From: Piezodorus guildinii
Lineage: Eukaryota; Arthropoda; Insecta; Hemiptera; Pentatomidae
Reading direction: 5' to 3'
Assembly: GCA_023052935.1 (NCBI GenBank)
Contig: CM041297.1
Span: 5,074,280-5,138,279 of the forward strand
DNA length: 64,000 nucleotides
Shown: one piece after another, positions 42,037-52,289 of the stretch
Layout of the letters: each line of letters starts with the position of its first letter
Position numbering within the stretch: the first letter of the stretch is position 1
The notes under the pieces: generated by a model
The model's database searches: none
Seen by the model: the letters and a program-made list of their open reading frames with translations, nothing else
What the model was told of the DNA's origin: nothing
Position numbers and translations under genes: made by a program

Positions 42037-42319
42037 GGATCACTTGTAGCTGGGTGGCTAGCGTAACAGCCTCCCATGTTAAAGTTCACGGGTTCAAACC
42101 CGCAGGTGGTTCTAGGATTTTTTAATGGGAGTAAAAAATCCTTAGTTACGCCGTCCTTCGGAGGGGGACGTTAAAACGTTTTCCCGAGCCTGTGCGATGT
42201 CAGGTACTCGTTAAAGATCCCTATCCTAATAAAACCTGGATAGACAAAATTTAGGACTCCCACTGTAGCATCGTCTGATTAGCCATAGTAGCATAAAGTG
42301 ACGTTAAACAAATAAACAA
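42037..42319 (+). mobile_element. SINE-A, complete 283-bp copy
   Basis: A 15-bp TSD with one mismatch: ACAAAGTCTTGAGTG at 42022-42036 and ACAAAGTCTTGAATG at 42320-42334. Head, B box and tail as in 38619-38902. Confidence 0.9.
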
Positions 42320-42334
42320 ACAAAGTCTTGAATG

Positions 42335-42720
42335 ATAAATTATAACAACATATTTCAAAATGAAATATCGCTATTAACCCTTTGCACTGAGCTGTCTCCT
42401 GTAAGGGAACATTTTATTTTATTGACGATTATTAAGAATTAACTTCGACCATCTCACTTTTTTTCTTTTTTTTTTCAAGTCTTATTATTTAGAAGCGCAT
42501 ATTTTCCTGTAGTTTTCTGTTAAAATAGCACAAAAATAGATGATAAAAGTAGCAAAATACGTAATAAATAAATATGCACATTCTCTAATCATTTCAGCAA
42601 TATGTAGAATTAGCAGAACATTCAGATTTCATTTAACATTAAGAATGCAACACTAATATATTATTCATATTAGAAATTGCTTCAGAATTTACAGTATTGA
42701 AGGAAATAATAAAAAACAAA
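42335..42720. other. Unannotated stretch
   Basis: Nothing recognised. Confidence 0.35.
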
Positions 42721-42726
42721 CTTATG

Positions 42727-43215
42727 TTTTTTTTTTTTTAATAAATAAATTCTTTATTATTCTGGGACATGTCCCTTTAGGATAAATAATACAGAAAGTA
42801 CAAAATGTGCTTTGGAGTCTTAGAGTAGTATACTATATACATATAAACAAGTTAAGAATTACTCATATAAACTAGAAATATTTAAATGTGAAGAAAACAA
42901 CAATCACAACAAAATAAAAAAGCTTATTTATAATTCTATTGAGCCAGGATATTCATTAAGTGATTAAATACGCGGGATTTGAAGGTAGAAAGAGAGTTGG
43001 AGTGACGGATGGAAGGAGGTATAGAATTCCTTAGGATTGAGAAAGGATCTGTCGAAATGTGCACTTCGGTGGGCCGTACTGTATAAATCTGAAGGCCTGG
43101 AGCGTGTACGAGGATGGACAGAGGATTTGAATTGTAGGTCAAAAAAGTATGATGGGCGGCTTTTTTTTGTGTGTGTTCTTCAATAGCGACTAAAACATAC
43201 AAACCTAATTTCATT
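42727..43215 (-). pseudogene. CR1/L2-like LINE 3' end, second copy
   Basis: The C-terminus reads NSIPPSIRHSNSLSTFKSRV, as in the LWNSLP...STFKS block of CR1/L2-type LINEs, preceded by a compressed or frameshifted part. The 3' UTR has the same GGGACATGTCCC palindrome near the tail, but the tail is A/T-rich. Confidence 0.65.
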
Positions 43216-43444
43216 AAAATACAATGCTTTAACGTTCCTAAAGTTGTACAAACATTATCATGATTTCAGTGCGTACATTTTCGTGAAAAAGTAGCCTCAA
43301 GTTACTGGTAGGTAGGGTGTGAAACGGTGCCGAGTGTAAAGGGTTAATACTAAGCCGATTTCGATGATTCGTTTTTCGTTAAGTAGCGAATTCGCTCAGC
43401 TATTGATCTATAAAAAAACCCTGCACATATACAAACCATTCAGG

Positions 43445-43720
43445 GTTTTGGGGTTGTACATAATACATAATTATTGGGGTACATAATACATATACATAAA
43501 GGGTAGGGGATTCGTACTGTTTCAAGACAAATGAGTTGATAAGCCCTAGCACGCTCAGACACCAGATTTTTTTTTTCCAATTTTGTTATTCATTTTATAG
43601 AGGCTGGATGTGCCTATTGGCAGAAATAAAAAAAATTAATAATTATTCTGTCAGGGACGGGATTCGAACCCGTAACCCCGCGAAGTAGTAGACTAGTGCT
43701 CTATCAACTAAACTCTAGCT
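43445..43720 (-). mobile_element. SINE-B copy
   Basis: Body blocks (GATTCGTACTGTTTC, 'gaggctggatgtgcc', 'aataattattctgtcag'), B-box complement 'gggattcgaacccg' and an A-box-side end near 43720. Confidence 0.7.
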
Positions 43721-43744
43721 GTTAAACAATCGAAAATTTAATCA

Positions 43745-43830
43745 TAATTCTTCTTTTCTTTTCTTTTTTTCTTCTTTCAGTGGCGCAACAGGCCGTGTAG
43801 GCCCTGGGCCTCGCGGTGTAAACTCCTGCA
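43745..43830 (-). mobile_element. SINE-C 3' end fragment
   Basis: TGGCGCAACAGGCCGTGTAG, then CCCTGGGCCTCG, matches in reverse the GGCCAAGGGCCTCCAAGGCC end of SINE-C at 38400-38440. A T-rich run precedes it. Confidence 0.45.
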
Positions 43831-43852
43831 AGTTTACACTTACGCTTCACGA

Positions 43853-43983
43853 TGCTATTACTTTCACTTACTATATATAGTAAGGGGAAGTATTGCGATC
43901 GTGAAAATTTTCGAATTCCAGTTTTCAACGGAAATACACGTTTTAGGGTCCCCTGAGTCCAAATAACCAAGTCCCGCAAAAAG

Positions 43984-44026
<43 letters not shown>

Positions 44027-44803
44027 TGTGTGTGTGTGTGTGTGTGGTAACTCCCGGGCGGAAACGGTAAGTCCTATGAAACTTAAATTTCATATTTAAG
44101 ACAACTATACGCCCGAGACGTGACAAAACTTTTTTCATCTAAATGAGCCTACCAGAAGAGGCACTTTATACCATGCATTTTGCACCTCTTTTCGATTTTC
44201 TCAAAAACGGTTCCGACGATTTTGATTAAACTCGCTATATCGATGTAAAATTTAATGGGCTTTAATATCATGTAGGTTTTATTTAGATAAAAATGGTCTG
44301 ACAGGGCTTAAATGCCGATATTTTAAATTGTCTTCTTCTAAAGTACCTTTAATTTTGTAGATTCAATAATAATAACTAGATTATCTTGTTAACGCTGATG
44401 AAAAACTGGTAAATATATAAATTGAATAAATTCGATACCCAACTAAAGGAGAAAACAGAAAAAATATTTTTTTAATGCAATTTTTTGTTTTTGAACATAA
44501 GAGCAGTAATATAACATGTATGATATACCGTTGGTAAGCTAAAGATTTTAGAAAAAATATCATCTGATACACAAGCTTTTAAAAGTTAATAGAGAGTGAT
44601 GAAAAGAAGATAAAACTAACTGATTATTTTAGATAATAATATAATAGATTTTTTAATAAAACACATGTTTCTATAGAAATTTAATTTGATTAATTCCTTA
44701 ATAATTTCACGTATTTTTATCTCTAACTGTATTTGAAAATCCTTTCATTGATTTTAAAAATTGAGGTAAGTGAAAGTCGTGTGTTGCCCGCACCAGATTT
44801 TTT
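43853..44803 (+). repeat. R1K, best full-length copy (about 950 bp)
   Basis: It runs from TTACTTTCACTTACTATATA to GTGTTGCCCGCACCAGAT. The 12-bp ACTTTCACTTAC at the start is inverted as GTAAGTGAAAGT at the end. Conserved internal blocks include 'gtgaaaattttcgaattcca', 'cgggcggaaacggtaagtcc', 'gtaaaatttaatgggcttta' and 'atgatataccgttgg'. No frame above about 140 codons, and that one is microsatellite-derived. Confidence 0.8.
43985..44045. repeat. (TG)n microsatellite inside R1K
   Basis: An expanded TG/GT tract at the site where other R1K copies have 'ctgtgtgtgtg' or the CA equivalent. Confidence 0.95.
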
Positions 44804-45004
44804 TTAGTGTAGGGTCATCACTCCCTGCGACTAATTTTGTGAGTGGCCACCCTTTGGCTGGCGGGTCTCACATACCCGGGGGAGAGGTTGTGAGTGAATC
44901 CCCATTTTTTTACATCCTTATAAAAGCCCCGCCGGGACTGGGATTCGAACTCAGAACCTGTAGCATGAGAGACTAGCGCGCTAGCCACTCAGCCACGGGC
45001 TCCC
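44800..45004 (-). mobile_element. SINE-C copy with tRNA-like head
   Basis: On the minus strand from 45004: GGGGGAGCCCG, perfect A box TGGCTGAGTGG, then B box GTTCGAATCC. The body includes the complement of 'gtagggtcatcactccct', shared with 38176-38465. Confidence 0.75.
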
Positions 45005-45840
45005 CCTTAATCATAATAATTCTACAAAATTAGGCATACAAAGAAAAGTATTTTATATCAGTTACTATTATAGAAGAGTAATTTAAGTTATGAATATATT
45101 AATCGCAACAATCTCTTCTAATTTGTTTATATATTTATTTATCATTACATATCAAACATGATTATTACATTACGTTTCGAGATACCTTATGCCTCATCTT
45201 CAGATTTTCAAATATTATATTTATTTCCATATTGTATCCCAATATAGGTCAATTACTATTGTAGTATTATTCATATTAAGTTCATACCTTGTTTTTTGTT
45301 TTACCTTTAAAAAAATCATCAAAATAGGTGAGACACATTTGGTATTCTCTCCTTGTCAGTAACTTAGTATATGTTTTTTTATACAGATATATTTTTAAAT
45401 ATTAAAAATTAAAGAACAGACTAAAACCTATATTTAAGCTAAGACAATACCCATTGCTTAGCCCGGTACTATAGATCGAGACAGGAGCCACAGGTGAGAA
45501 CAGGTGACAGAATACAGCAACAGCAACAGCTGGGCCTGGTTGCAGTACCGTGATATATGGTCTACATCTTCCTACCTGTCTACATATCTTATCCCTACAT
45601 ACACAAATCATATCCAAATCTTATCGTATCCCAAACGACCTTTAAGATAGGATTTGCAAGGCGGAAAAAATAGAAAACTTAATTAAAATACAACCATACA
45701 TGGTTATAAAAAAAACAAAAACAATTGTGGATCAATAGGTAATTTTTTAAGGAGAGAGAGAAGGGTGAACTATTACTTTTTAGAAGGCGATAATCCTTTT
45801 TTTCAGATTTATCAACTACCATTAAGCCAAACAGACTTTA
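45005..45840. other. Mostly unannotated; FB-6 core inside
   Basis: Apart from the hammerhead-like block at 45171-45203, nothing is recognised. A slightly GC-richer patch with CAGCAACAGCAACAG lies at 45515-45530. Confidence 0.35.
45171..45203 (-). ncRNA. Hammerhead-like core, FB-6 (single, degenerate)
   Basis: On the minus strand: CTGAAGA, an 18-nt block with GAG/CTC ends, GAAA, CGTA. The spacing is again 33 nt. One core change and no mirrored arm, so support is weaker than for the others. Confidence 0.3.
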
Positions 45841-45844
45841 AGTG

Positions 45845-45910
45845 GGTCACCTCTGTTGTGGCTAGCGTTACAACCTTCTAGACCCAAGATCTCGATTTTA
45901 AACTTGTCAT
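45845..45910 (+). mobile_element. SINE-A head, interrupted by JkB
   Basis: A diverged SINE-A head (GTCACCT, then GTGGCTAGCGTTACA). The rest of the SINE continues at 46434-46590 after the JkB insertion. Confidence 0.5.
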
Positions 45911-46432
45911 AAACTGCTCACCGCTTTCGGTTACTTCAACACTTACAAGACAAACGCTCTAAACTCTAAACTTAAACGTAAGACTCATCTACATGACCAT
46001 CATAAGACCTATCTGGACTTACGGAGTTGATCTATGGGGCTCCACTAAACCATCAAATTCTTCCCGTCTTCAATCCTTACAATCCAAAATCCTTCGAAAA
46101 ATCCTCAACGCTCCTTATTTTGTCATGAACAAGCTCATCCATAACGACCTTAATATTCCCTTTGTAGCTAATTTGGCCCGAACCAGGTATCAATCCTTCC
46201 ATGACAAACTCCACTCCCACATTAACCCACTAGTTTCAATCCTTGCTTCCTCTTCTATTCCTGACAATCCTCCGAGGCGCCTGAAAAGAAGATGGCCAAC
46301 AGACCTTTTAGTTTAGATTCATAGTGGAGTGATGCATATGGGCATTTTCTCTTCATGTATATTATCTGACAGCTAATTTACTTGATGTATTTACTAATAC
46401 AGTTGTAAATCTCAATAAATGGAAAAAAAAAG
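45911..46432 (+). pseudogene. JkB LINE 3' end
   Basis: The frame 45993-46316 reads TIIRPIWTYGVDLWGSTKPS, SKILRKILNAPYFVMNKLIH and ends RRLKRRWPTDLLV at a stop. It starts within the QETARRF codons and has one small indel upstream (SKL/N region). A 3' UTR 'caataaatgg' plus A tail follows. Inserted into SINE-A. Confidence 0.8.
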
Positions 46433-46433
46433 T

Positions 46434-46590
46434 TCTGCCGTTCTTTGGAAAAGAAGTTAAAAGTTGGTCACGAACCTGTGCTATGTCATGTACTCGTTAA
46501 AGATCCCTATCCTAATTAAACCTGGACAAAATTTAGAACTCCCACTGTAATATCGTCCGATAAGCTAGAGATAAATAAATAAACAAACGA
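46434..46590 (+). mobile_element. SINE-A body, right of JkB
   Basis: It matches SINE-A from 'tgccgttctttgg' through 'catgtactcgttaaagatcc' to the tail. Confidence 0.6.
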
Positions 46591-46837
46591 AAAAACCAAC
46601 TTCAACTAAACCAAACAGACAAAACTACATCACAGTAGGTGATTAACTATTAGTCTTGGGTTAGGTTAGGTTAGGTAGAGTTTTTATGGACACTCAATTG
46701 AGACGTTGATTTCCAAAAGGTACTATATCCATTCTAGGAAATTTTACAGGAAGCGCGAAAATCTCTCATTACTATATTATTAAACTAGCTAATTCGGGTC
46801 TTTTTGCCTTAAAATTTAGAATTATTTTTCTACTATA

Positions 46838-46840
<3 letters not shown>

Positions 46841-46874
<34 letters not shown>

Positions 46875-48295
46875 CTTACCCTCTGGTTTTATTTTCGAAC
46901 AAAATACAAATACAAATATAATATGTATAGCTGTCAGATTTGTCCTTCTGTTACCCGGAGGTATTCTAAAGAGGATTGCTATATGCGCTGGATGCACTAG
47001 TAATCTTTCAAGGGCTTCTTCTAAGCCTTTATTTATCCATTGCAAAATGGGAGGGACCATTCTTCAGGGTTTTGGCAATAAATTGAGTTCAGACATAGTC
47101 CGAACTCCTTCCCTCGGCGACAACTTCAACGAGAGGTAGTGATCCTTGCCACCTCCCAGGCTTGGGTGGTGGGGTGATATCAGAAAATAATGGATTAGCA
47201 CAGGCCTTCAGCCCATCAAAAAATTTAATGTGCCTCCGGCTGATATATTCAGGCACTGTTGGCAATACTAGTTCCTGATGAAGGATATGGTTTCTGGCCC
47301 TCTGTAAGTTGGTACCTCTGACAATCCGCCGAAGGATGGAGTTCTGGAACGTCTGTAATTGTTTGAGAGTGGACTTAAACAGATGCCGCATCAAGGGCGC
47401 ACCATAGAGCATAGTCGGACGTATTATAGCCTTGTAGATCTGTAGTTTCAGCCTCAGTGAGAGCTGAGGTGACGTGAGTAGATGATTAAGTCTATAGCTC
47501 TTTCTCCTGGCCAGTTTGAGTCGTTCCCGTACGTGACTAGATAAGGTGAGGTGCCTATCTAGAGTGACGCCCAGGTAGAGGATTGAATTAGAGACTGGCA
47601 GTGTTTCTCCGTTCACTTTAAAATCAGTGGGCAAAGCGCTCTTCCCATTCTGGAACGACATGACAATAGCATCTGTCTTCTTCGGGTTCACCCTAATGCC
47701 AATCTCCTTCAGCTCATCTACAATAGTGGTCGATGCTCCTTGTGCCAGGGTGAGAGCCCTTTTCGGTCTCATACTAGAAGCATAGATGCCAATGTCATCG
47801 GCGTAGGCTGCTACCAGTGCCATTGGGTGCTTCATTGAGATCACTTTTGCTGTAAAGATCACAAACAATAGTGGTCCCAATACAGAACCTTGAGGAACCC
47901 CACAAATGGTGTCCTTTGAAGTTGACAATTTATCGCCTACCCTTACGACGAAGGATCTCCCGCTTAAGTAGCTTCTGATCAATCGGCATAATGAAGCTGG
48001 AAAACGATAGTCTTCCAACTGGCGAAGCAGTAACTCGTGGGATACACAATCAAACGCCTGTGTGCAGTCCAGCGAGATGAACGCCGTGGCTTCATTGTTC
48101 TTCGTCATACGCTCTATGGTGTGCCTTTGAAGTTTCACTAAATGATGATCGCAGGCTACGCCTCGTGAGAACCCGGTCTGTTCTGGTGGAATGATGGACT
48201 CCTCACTGCAGTGCTCTAGCAGATGGTGATGGATCAGCCTCTCGAACACCTTGCTCATATGCGAAAGGAGACTGATAGGCCGATAATGATCTGTT
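46841..48295 (-). mobile_element. JkE LINE, 5'-truncated copy 2 (1455 bp)
   Basis: A 10-bp TSD, TACTATAATA, at 46831-46840 and 48296-48305, inside MITE-1. The T run (46842-46874) is the poly(A) tail. Copy 1 at 40398-41193 is nearly identical over the shared 800 bp. Confidence 0.9.
47089..48291 (-). pseudogene. JkE ORF2: reverse transcriptase and C-terminus, uninterrupted
   Basis: The frame is open from DHYRPISLLSHMSKVFERL, just inside the truncation, to the stop at 47089, about 400 codons; the first Met is at 48258. It holds most RT motifs: TGFSRGVACDHHLVKL, SLDCTQAFDCVSHELLLRQL, GVPQGSVLGPLLFVIF, catalytic AAYADDIGIYASS, GIRVNPKKTDAIVM and LYLGVTLDRHLTL. It then has the JkE C-terminal region FQNSILRRIVRGTNLQ, PEYISRRHIKFFDGL. 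The missing endonuclease means it is a dead copy, but the absence of stops suggests a recent parent. Confidence 0.88.
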
Positions 48296-48575
48296 TACTA
48301 TAATAATAACATTATATTAAAGTTATGAAATGATTTTTTTTAGAATGATTGGGAACGAAAATAAATGCGTATTTAGTACTTTTAGAAAATGACCGCATTT
48401 CTAAATCGTGTTTTTTAAGTACTTGAGAATTTATTAGATAACATCAAATAGAATATTTAGATAAAACTAAATGATGAGATTAAAAATATGTAAAAAAATC
48501 AATTTCGTAAAAAATGTCCTTTAGTACCTTTTGGAAATCAACGTCTCAACTGCTGAGGTCTTCAGTGTCCTTTAC

Positions 48576-48736
48576 TATATTTCTTTTTCTTCTACAACTA
48601 CTTAAAGATATGGATCTTTTTTGGGATATCGATCGTTTTCCCTAATTTAATGGTGTTATCTCCAAGTAACTCTTTAAGTCTTCTTTCTATTTTTGCTTCT
48701 TGGAAATGGTTTCGGTGTAACGGACATTCCTCTAGG

Positions 48737-48806
<70 letters not shown>

Positions 48807-49265
48807 CTATAGGATAGTATTGAGGTTTGTCTTAATCAACATAGTCTCTCTTACTTCAAATTTTTGCCAACAGACATTTTTGTTGGTAGTTATTCTTTAT
48901 CCTCCCAAATAATTTGGAATCATAGAAATACAAAAATTCAGAAAACCCTTTCTCTAAGAATCTTTTTTCCCTAGGGCAAAAGAAGGAAATATTTATCAAT
49001 GTTTAATGTATGACATATATTATTTTGTATGCATTGTTTGAAAAAAAAAATGGAGAATGAAAAATAAAAACAATTTAAGAATCTTTGATCAATAAAGTTG
49101 TTTAATTTGGAAAAGGTGATATGGGCGTCTAGAAAAAGACATGGTAACCAGTAGACGGGGGGTTTAAAGAGAGAATCAAGGGTAGCAGAAATAGACTGTT
49201 GTTTAGGCAAAGAAATGAGACACGCATTCCATAAATCTATTTTTTTAGCGTTCGCTTAATGAGTA
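48576..49265. other. Unannotated stretch with TA microsatellite
   Basis: A (TA)n run with a central interruption lies at about 48740-48798. Nothing else is recognised. Confidence 0.45.
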
Positions 49266-49480
49266 ATAATTTACAATTGATTCGCATACATTGTATTTTC
49301 CAGCAAGTTCTCTGACTTTTGTTCAGGGATTTTCTTCCAAGCTCGCAGAACATCTTCGTAAAGAGAAGAAGTCCTTTCAGATTTAATTTTTTGAACGTTG
49401 CACGCACTGCAACTACTCTCGTCTCAAGTTAATGTTTCTGGCCGTTTGGTGTTTCGTCCGGGTTTAAGCTCATAAAAAGA
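49266..49480 (-). pseudogene. Possible Tc1/mariner-type transposase C-terminal remnant
   Basis: The minus-strand translation contains SSLYEDVLRAWKKIPEQKSE, then NLLENTMYANQL and a stop, which resembles the W-x-x-I-P...L-x-x-SMP-x-R end of Tc1/mariner transposases. Short and weak; the DDE core is not present. Could be chance. Confidence 0.3.
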
Positions 49481-50040
49481 AATATATACGAAAATAACGC
49501 ATTGAAATCTTTGTGAAGACTGAATTATTTCCAAGTAGCGAAATGGTACAGAGATAAATAAACAATTTCATTCTTGACAGGATTAATAATGTAAGTGTTT
49601 AAATTTATACAACTCAATAGACTATAAAAAGCTTTAGTACGTTAAAAAATATATTCAGGTCTCATTTTAATCGTTCAAAATCTCACCCTGAGCACCGATT
49701 GTCTAAGTATTTTAGCCGCTATATTTCAAGAAGGTTTATAGATTTAATGGAAAATAAGAAGGAGTAAATAGTAATTTGGTTCACATTGAAAGATCTTGAT
49801 GACTTGTTTACGATACGCGATTCCCTCAAAGTAGAATTTTAAAGACGGAAGCTTTTAATAAAGGAAGTAATGAAAGAGGAAGTTGCAGTAAACCTCCAGC
49901 TCAGGATCATAACTATCACTTACAGCATTATTTTATGCTCACCCTTCTCCTAATAATATTCACTACGGTGGTCTTGTTTTAGAACATCTGAACCCTGGTC
50001 TTAAAGAATGAAAAACAAAAAATTATACCTCTCCGAAACC
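49481..50040. other. Unannotated stretch
   Basis: Nothing recognised. Confidence 0.35.
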
Positions 50041-50044
50041 ATGA

Positions 50045-50290
50045 AGGTCTTCAAAGTTCAGTACATTGGCGGTTTCGTACTGACGACCGTGCAAGAAAGA
50101 GATTAGAACGAAATTACGCAACGCCCAATTTTGGGTTAAGATTCACTTTATAGAGATTGGGAAATCAATAGGGTTTCCATATCGGAGGAATGAACAGAAT
50201 GAATAATTATTCCACGTCAACCGGGTTCGAACTCTGGATCTGGAGATTAGTACATCGTACGTCAATTGGACCATACGGCTTCCCAAAATC
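50045..50290 (-). mobile_element. SINE-B copy
   Basis: The body in reverse ('gtttcgtactgacgaccgtg', 'ataattattccacgtcaacc'), B-box complement GGGTTCGAACTC and A-box side near 50275. Confidence 0.65.
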
Positions 50291-50351
50291 TCCTACATAT
50301 TTTCTATAAAATATTAATTTTCGAACGTTAAATAATTATCTGAAATATTGT

Positions 50352-50517
50352 AGGTGGAATAATCAGGAGTCAGTCTTTTTCTTAATATTTTTAATTTTGC
50401 CGACGTTTATGCTTGGACATGGATTAGTAACACCCTGATGATGGCTCACAAGCTTGAGCCGAAACGTCGGCAAAATTAAAAATATTTAGAAAAAGACTGA
50501 CTCCTGATTACTCCACA
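50352..50517. mobile_element. Foldback element FB-4
   Basis: The arms TGGAATAATCAGGAGTCAGT (left) and its complement (right, ending about 50517) pair for about 60 bp. The left arm breaks off at GCCGACGTTT, so only the right arm keeps the full hammerhead-like block. TSD not found. Confidence 0.65.
50435..50468 (+). ncRNA. Hammerhead-like core in FB-4
   Basis: CTGATGA, a 19-nt stem-loop with GGCTC pairing GAGCC (5 bp), GAAA, CGTC. All core positions are kept, with a stem II sequence different from FB-1 and FB-3 but still paired. Stem I is weak. Confidence 0.5.
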
Positions 50518-50529
50518 TATAAAAGTTAT

Positions 50530-50880
50530 TACAGTCGAATATACATCCTCAATAAAACTATCTGAACATAGAAAAATCGTTCGATTCCGAATATAATTGT
50601 TTCAATAAAATCACTCTGAAAATATTTACAATTTTATGAAATTAAATACAGTGAAAACTCTCCTACCATATATTTCTCTTATACAGCATACTTTTCCAAT
50701 TTCAATTTAATTTATTTAATCTGAATACCCTTATTTTTAAGCATGAAAAAAAAAACAAATAAAGCATTGTACAACTAGCCATAATAGCATATAGTAAATT
50801 TAAATGAATAAAAACTAATAAAAAAATATTTTTCATGTGGTAAAAAGAAATATAATTTTTTTTTATCAGTTCTGAACTTA
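50530..50880. other. Unannotated AT-rich stretch
   Basis: Nothing recognised. Confidence 0.35.
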
Positions 50881-50884
50881 AGCT

Positions 50885-51770
50885 AAAAATCTGGTGCGGG
50901 AACGACTTTCACTTACCTCCGTTTAATCGATTAAAGAATTTTCAAAAACAGTAAGAGATAAAAATCAGTGAAACCATTAAAGAATTAGTTAAATGGAATT
51001 TCTATAGAAACATGTGTTTTATAAAAAAATCTATGATATTATTATCTAAAACAATCACTTAGTTTTATCGGCTTTTTATTAACTCTCTCTATTAACTTTT
51101 ACAAGCTCTTGTGTATTAAATAATTTTTTTTTTCTAATATCCTTAACTTTCCAACGATATATTATACATGTATATTACTGTTCTTATGTTCAAAAACGAA
51201 AAATTGCATTAAAAAAAATTTTTTTCAGTTTTCTCCTTTAGGTGCTTTTCAAATTTGCTCAACTTGCATATTTAGCTGTTATTTATCAATGCTAACTAGA
51301 TAATATGGTTATTTTTTTTTAAATATAATAATTAAAGGTACTTTAGAAGAAGACAATTTAAAATATCGGCATTAAGCCCCGTCAGACTATTTTTATCAGA
51401 ATAAAACCTACATGATATTAAAGCCCATTAAATATTACATCGATATAGCGAGTTTAATCAAAATCGTCGAAACCGTTTTCGAGAAAATCAAAAAAAGGTG
51501 CAAAATTCTTGGTATAAAGTGGCTCTTCTGGTAAGCTCATTTTGATGAAAAAGGTTTTGTAACTTCTCAAGGATATAGTTGTCTTAAATATGAAATTTCA
51601 GTTTCATAGGACTTTTCGTTTCCGCCCAGGAGTTACCACACAGACCTTTTTCGGGACTTGGTTATTTGGACTCAGGGGACCCTAAAACGTGAATTTCCGT
51701 TGAAAACTGGAATTCGAAAATTTTCACAATCGCAATACTTTCCCTTACTATATATAGTTAGTGAAAATAA
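50885..51770 (-). repeat. R1K, near-complete copy
   Basis: From 'aaaaatctggtgcgggaacg' to 'ttcccttactatatatagtt'. The TG/CA site is reduced to 'ccacacagacc'. Confidence 0.75.
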
Positions 51771-51797
51771 AAAGGAATCTTTTTAAAATAAAAATAA

Positions 51798-51799
<2 letters not shown>

Positions 51800-51843
<44 letters not shown>
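51800..51843. repeat. (TA)n microsatellite near R1K end
   Basis: Pure TA run just outside the R1K end, followed by a duplicated 'tattattcaagaatata'. Confidence 0.9.
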
Positions 51844-51848
<5 letters not shown>

Positions 51849-51859
51849 CAAGAATATAT

Positions 51860-52289
51860 ATTATTCAAGAATATATTGTAAAATGAACTTAAGTCGCCGA
51901 AAACTACTATCCTGAAATGGGAATTACACCACCTGACTTCATTGAGATTGAGTCATGGTGATCTAAAATTAAACCCTGCCATGGTTAATTATTTATCATT
52001 TAGCAGAACCTGTATCTACCTTAACAAAATGTTTATTGGAAGTCTGACGAGCAGAATACTTGGCCTGACTCCTATATAACTAGATGATGGCAACAACACA
52101 AGTTCCGATTCGGTTGGAACGCTAATATAATCACAAGTTGGGAGTCCAATCACGTCGGAGGTAAGGGTCAGGTAGCTAACCTATATCTGCTTTCATTTCA
52201 ACAGCTCAATAACGATTATTTCACATTTTTATTCTACATATGTTGTAGAACCTATAGAAAGCAGCACAATTATTATGGCTTGGAACTCC
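51860..52289. other. Unannotated stretch
   Basis: Somewhat less AT-rich than the surroundings; no gene signature seen. Confidence 0.35.

Larger units (their letters stand above)
46698..48549. mobile_element. MITE-1 split by JkE
   Basis: TIR TTGAGACGTTGATTTCCAAA at 46698 and its complement ending at 48549. Removing the JkE insertion gives a MITE-1 in the opposite orientation to 29462-29858. The flanking 'atggacactcaa...ctgctgaggtc' is the short dispersed repeat also seen at 7287. Confidence 0.8.

Noticed and set aside
45402..45617. Possible small gene in a GC-richer patch
   Set aside because: A 71-codon minus-strand frame with no motif, signal peptide or splice context that I can defend.
46661..46680. 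(TTAGG)-like run as a telomeric repeat
   Set aside because: Only about three units, embedded in a dispersed repeat that also occurs at 7264 without extension. Too short for an interstitial telomere claim.
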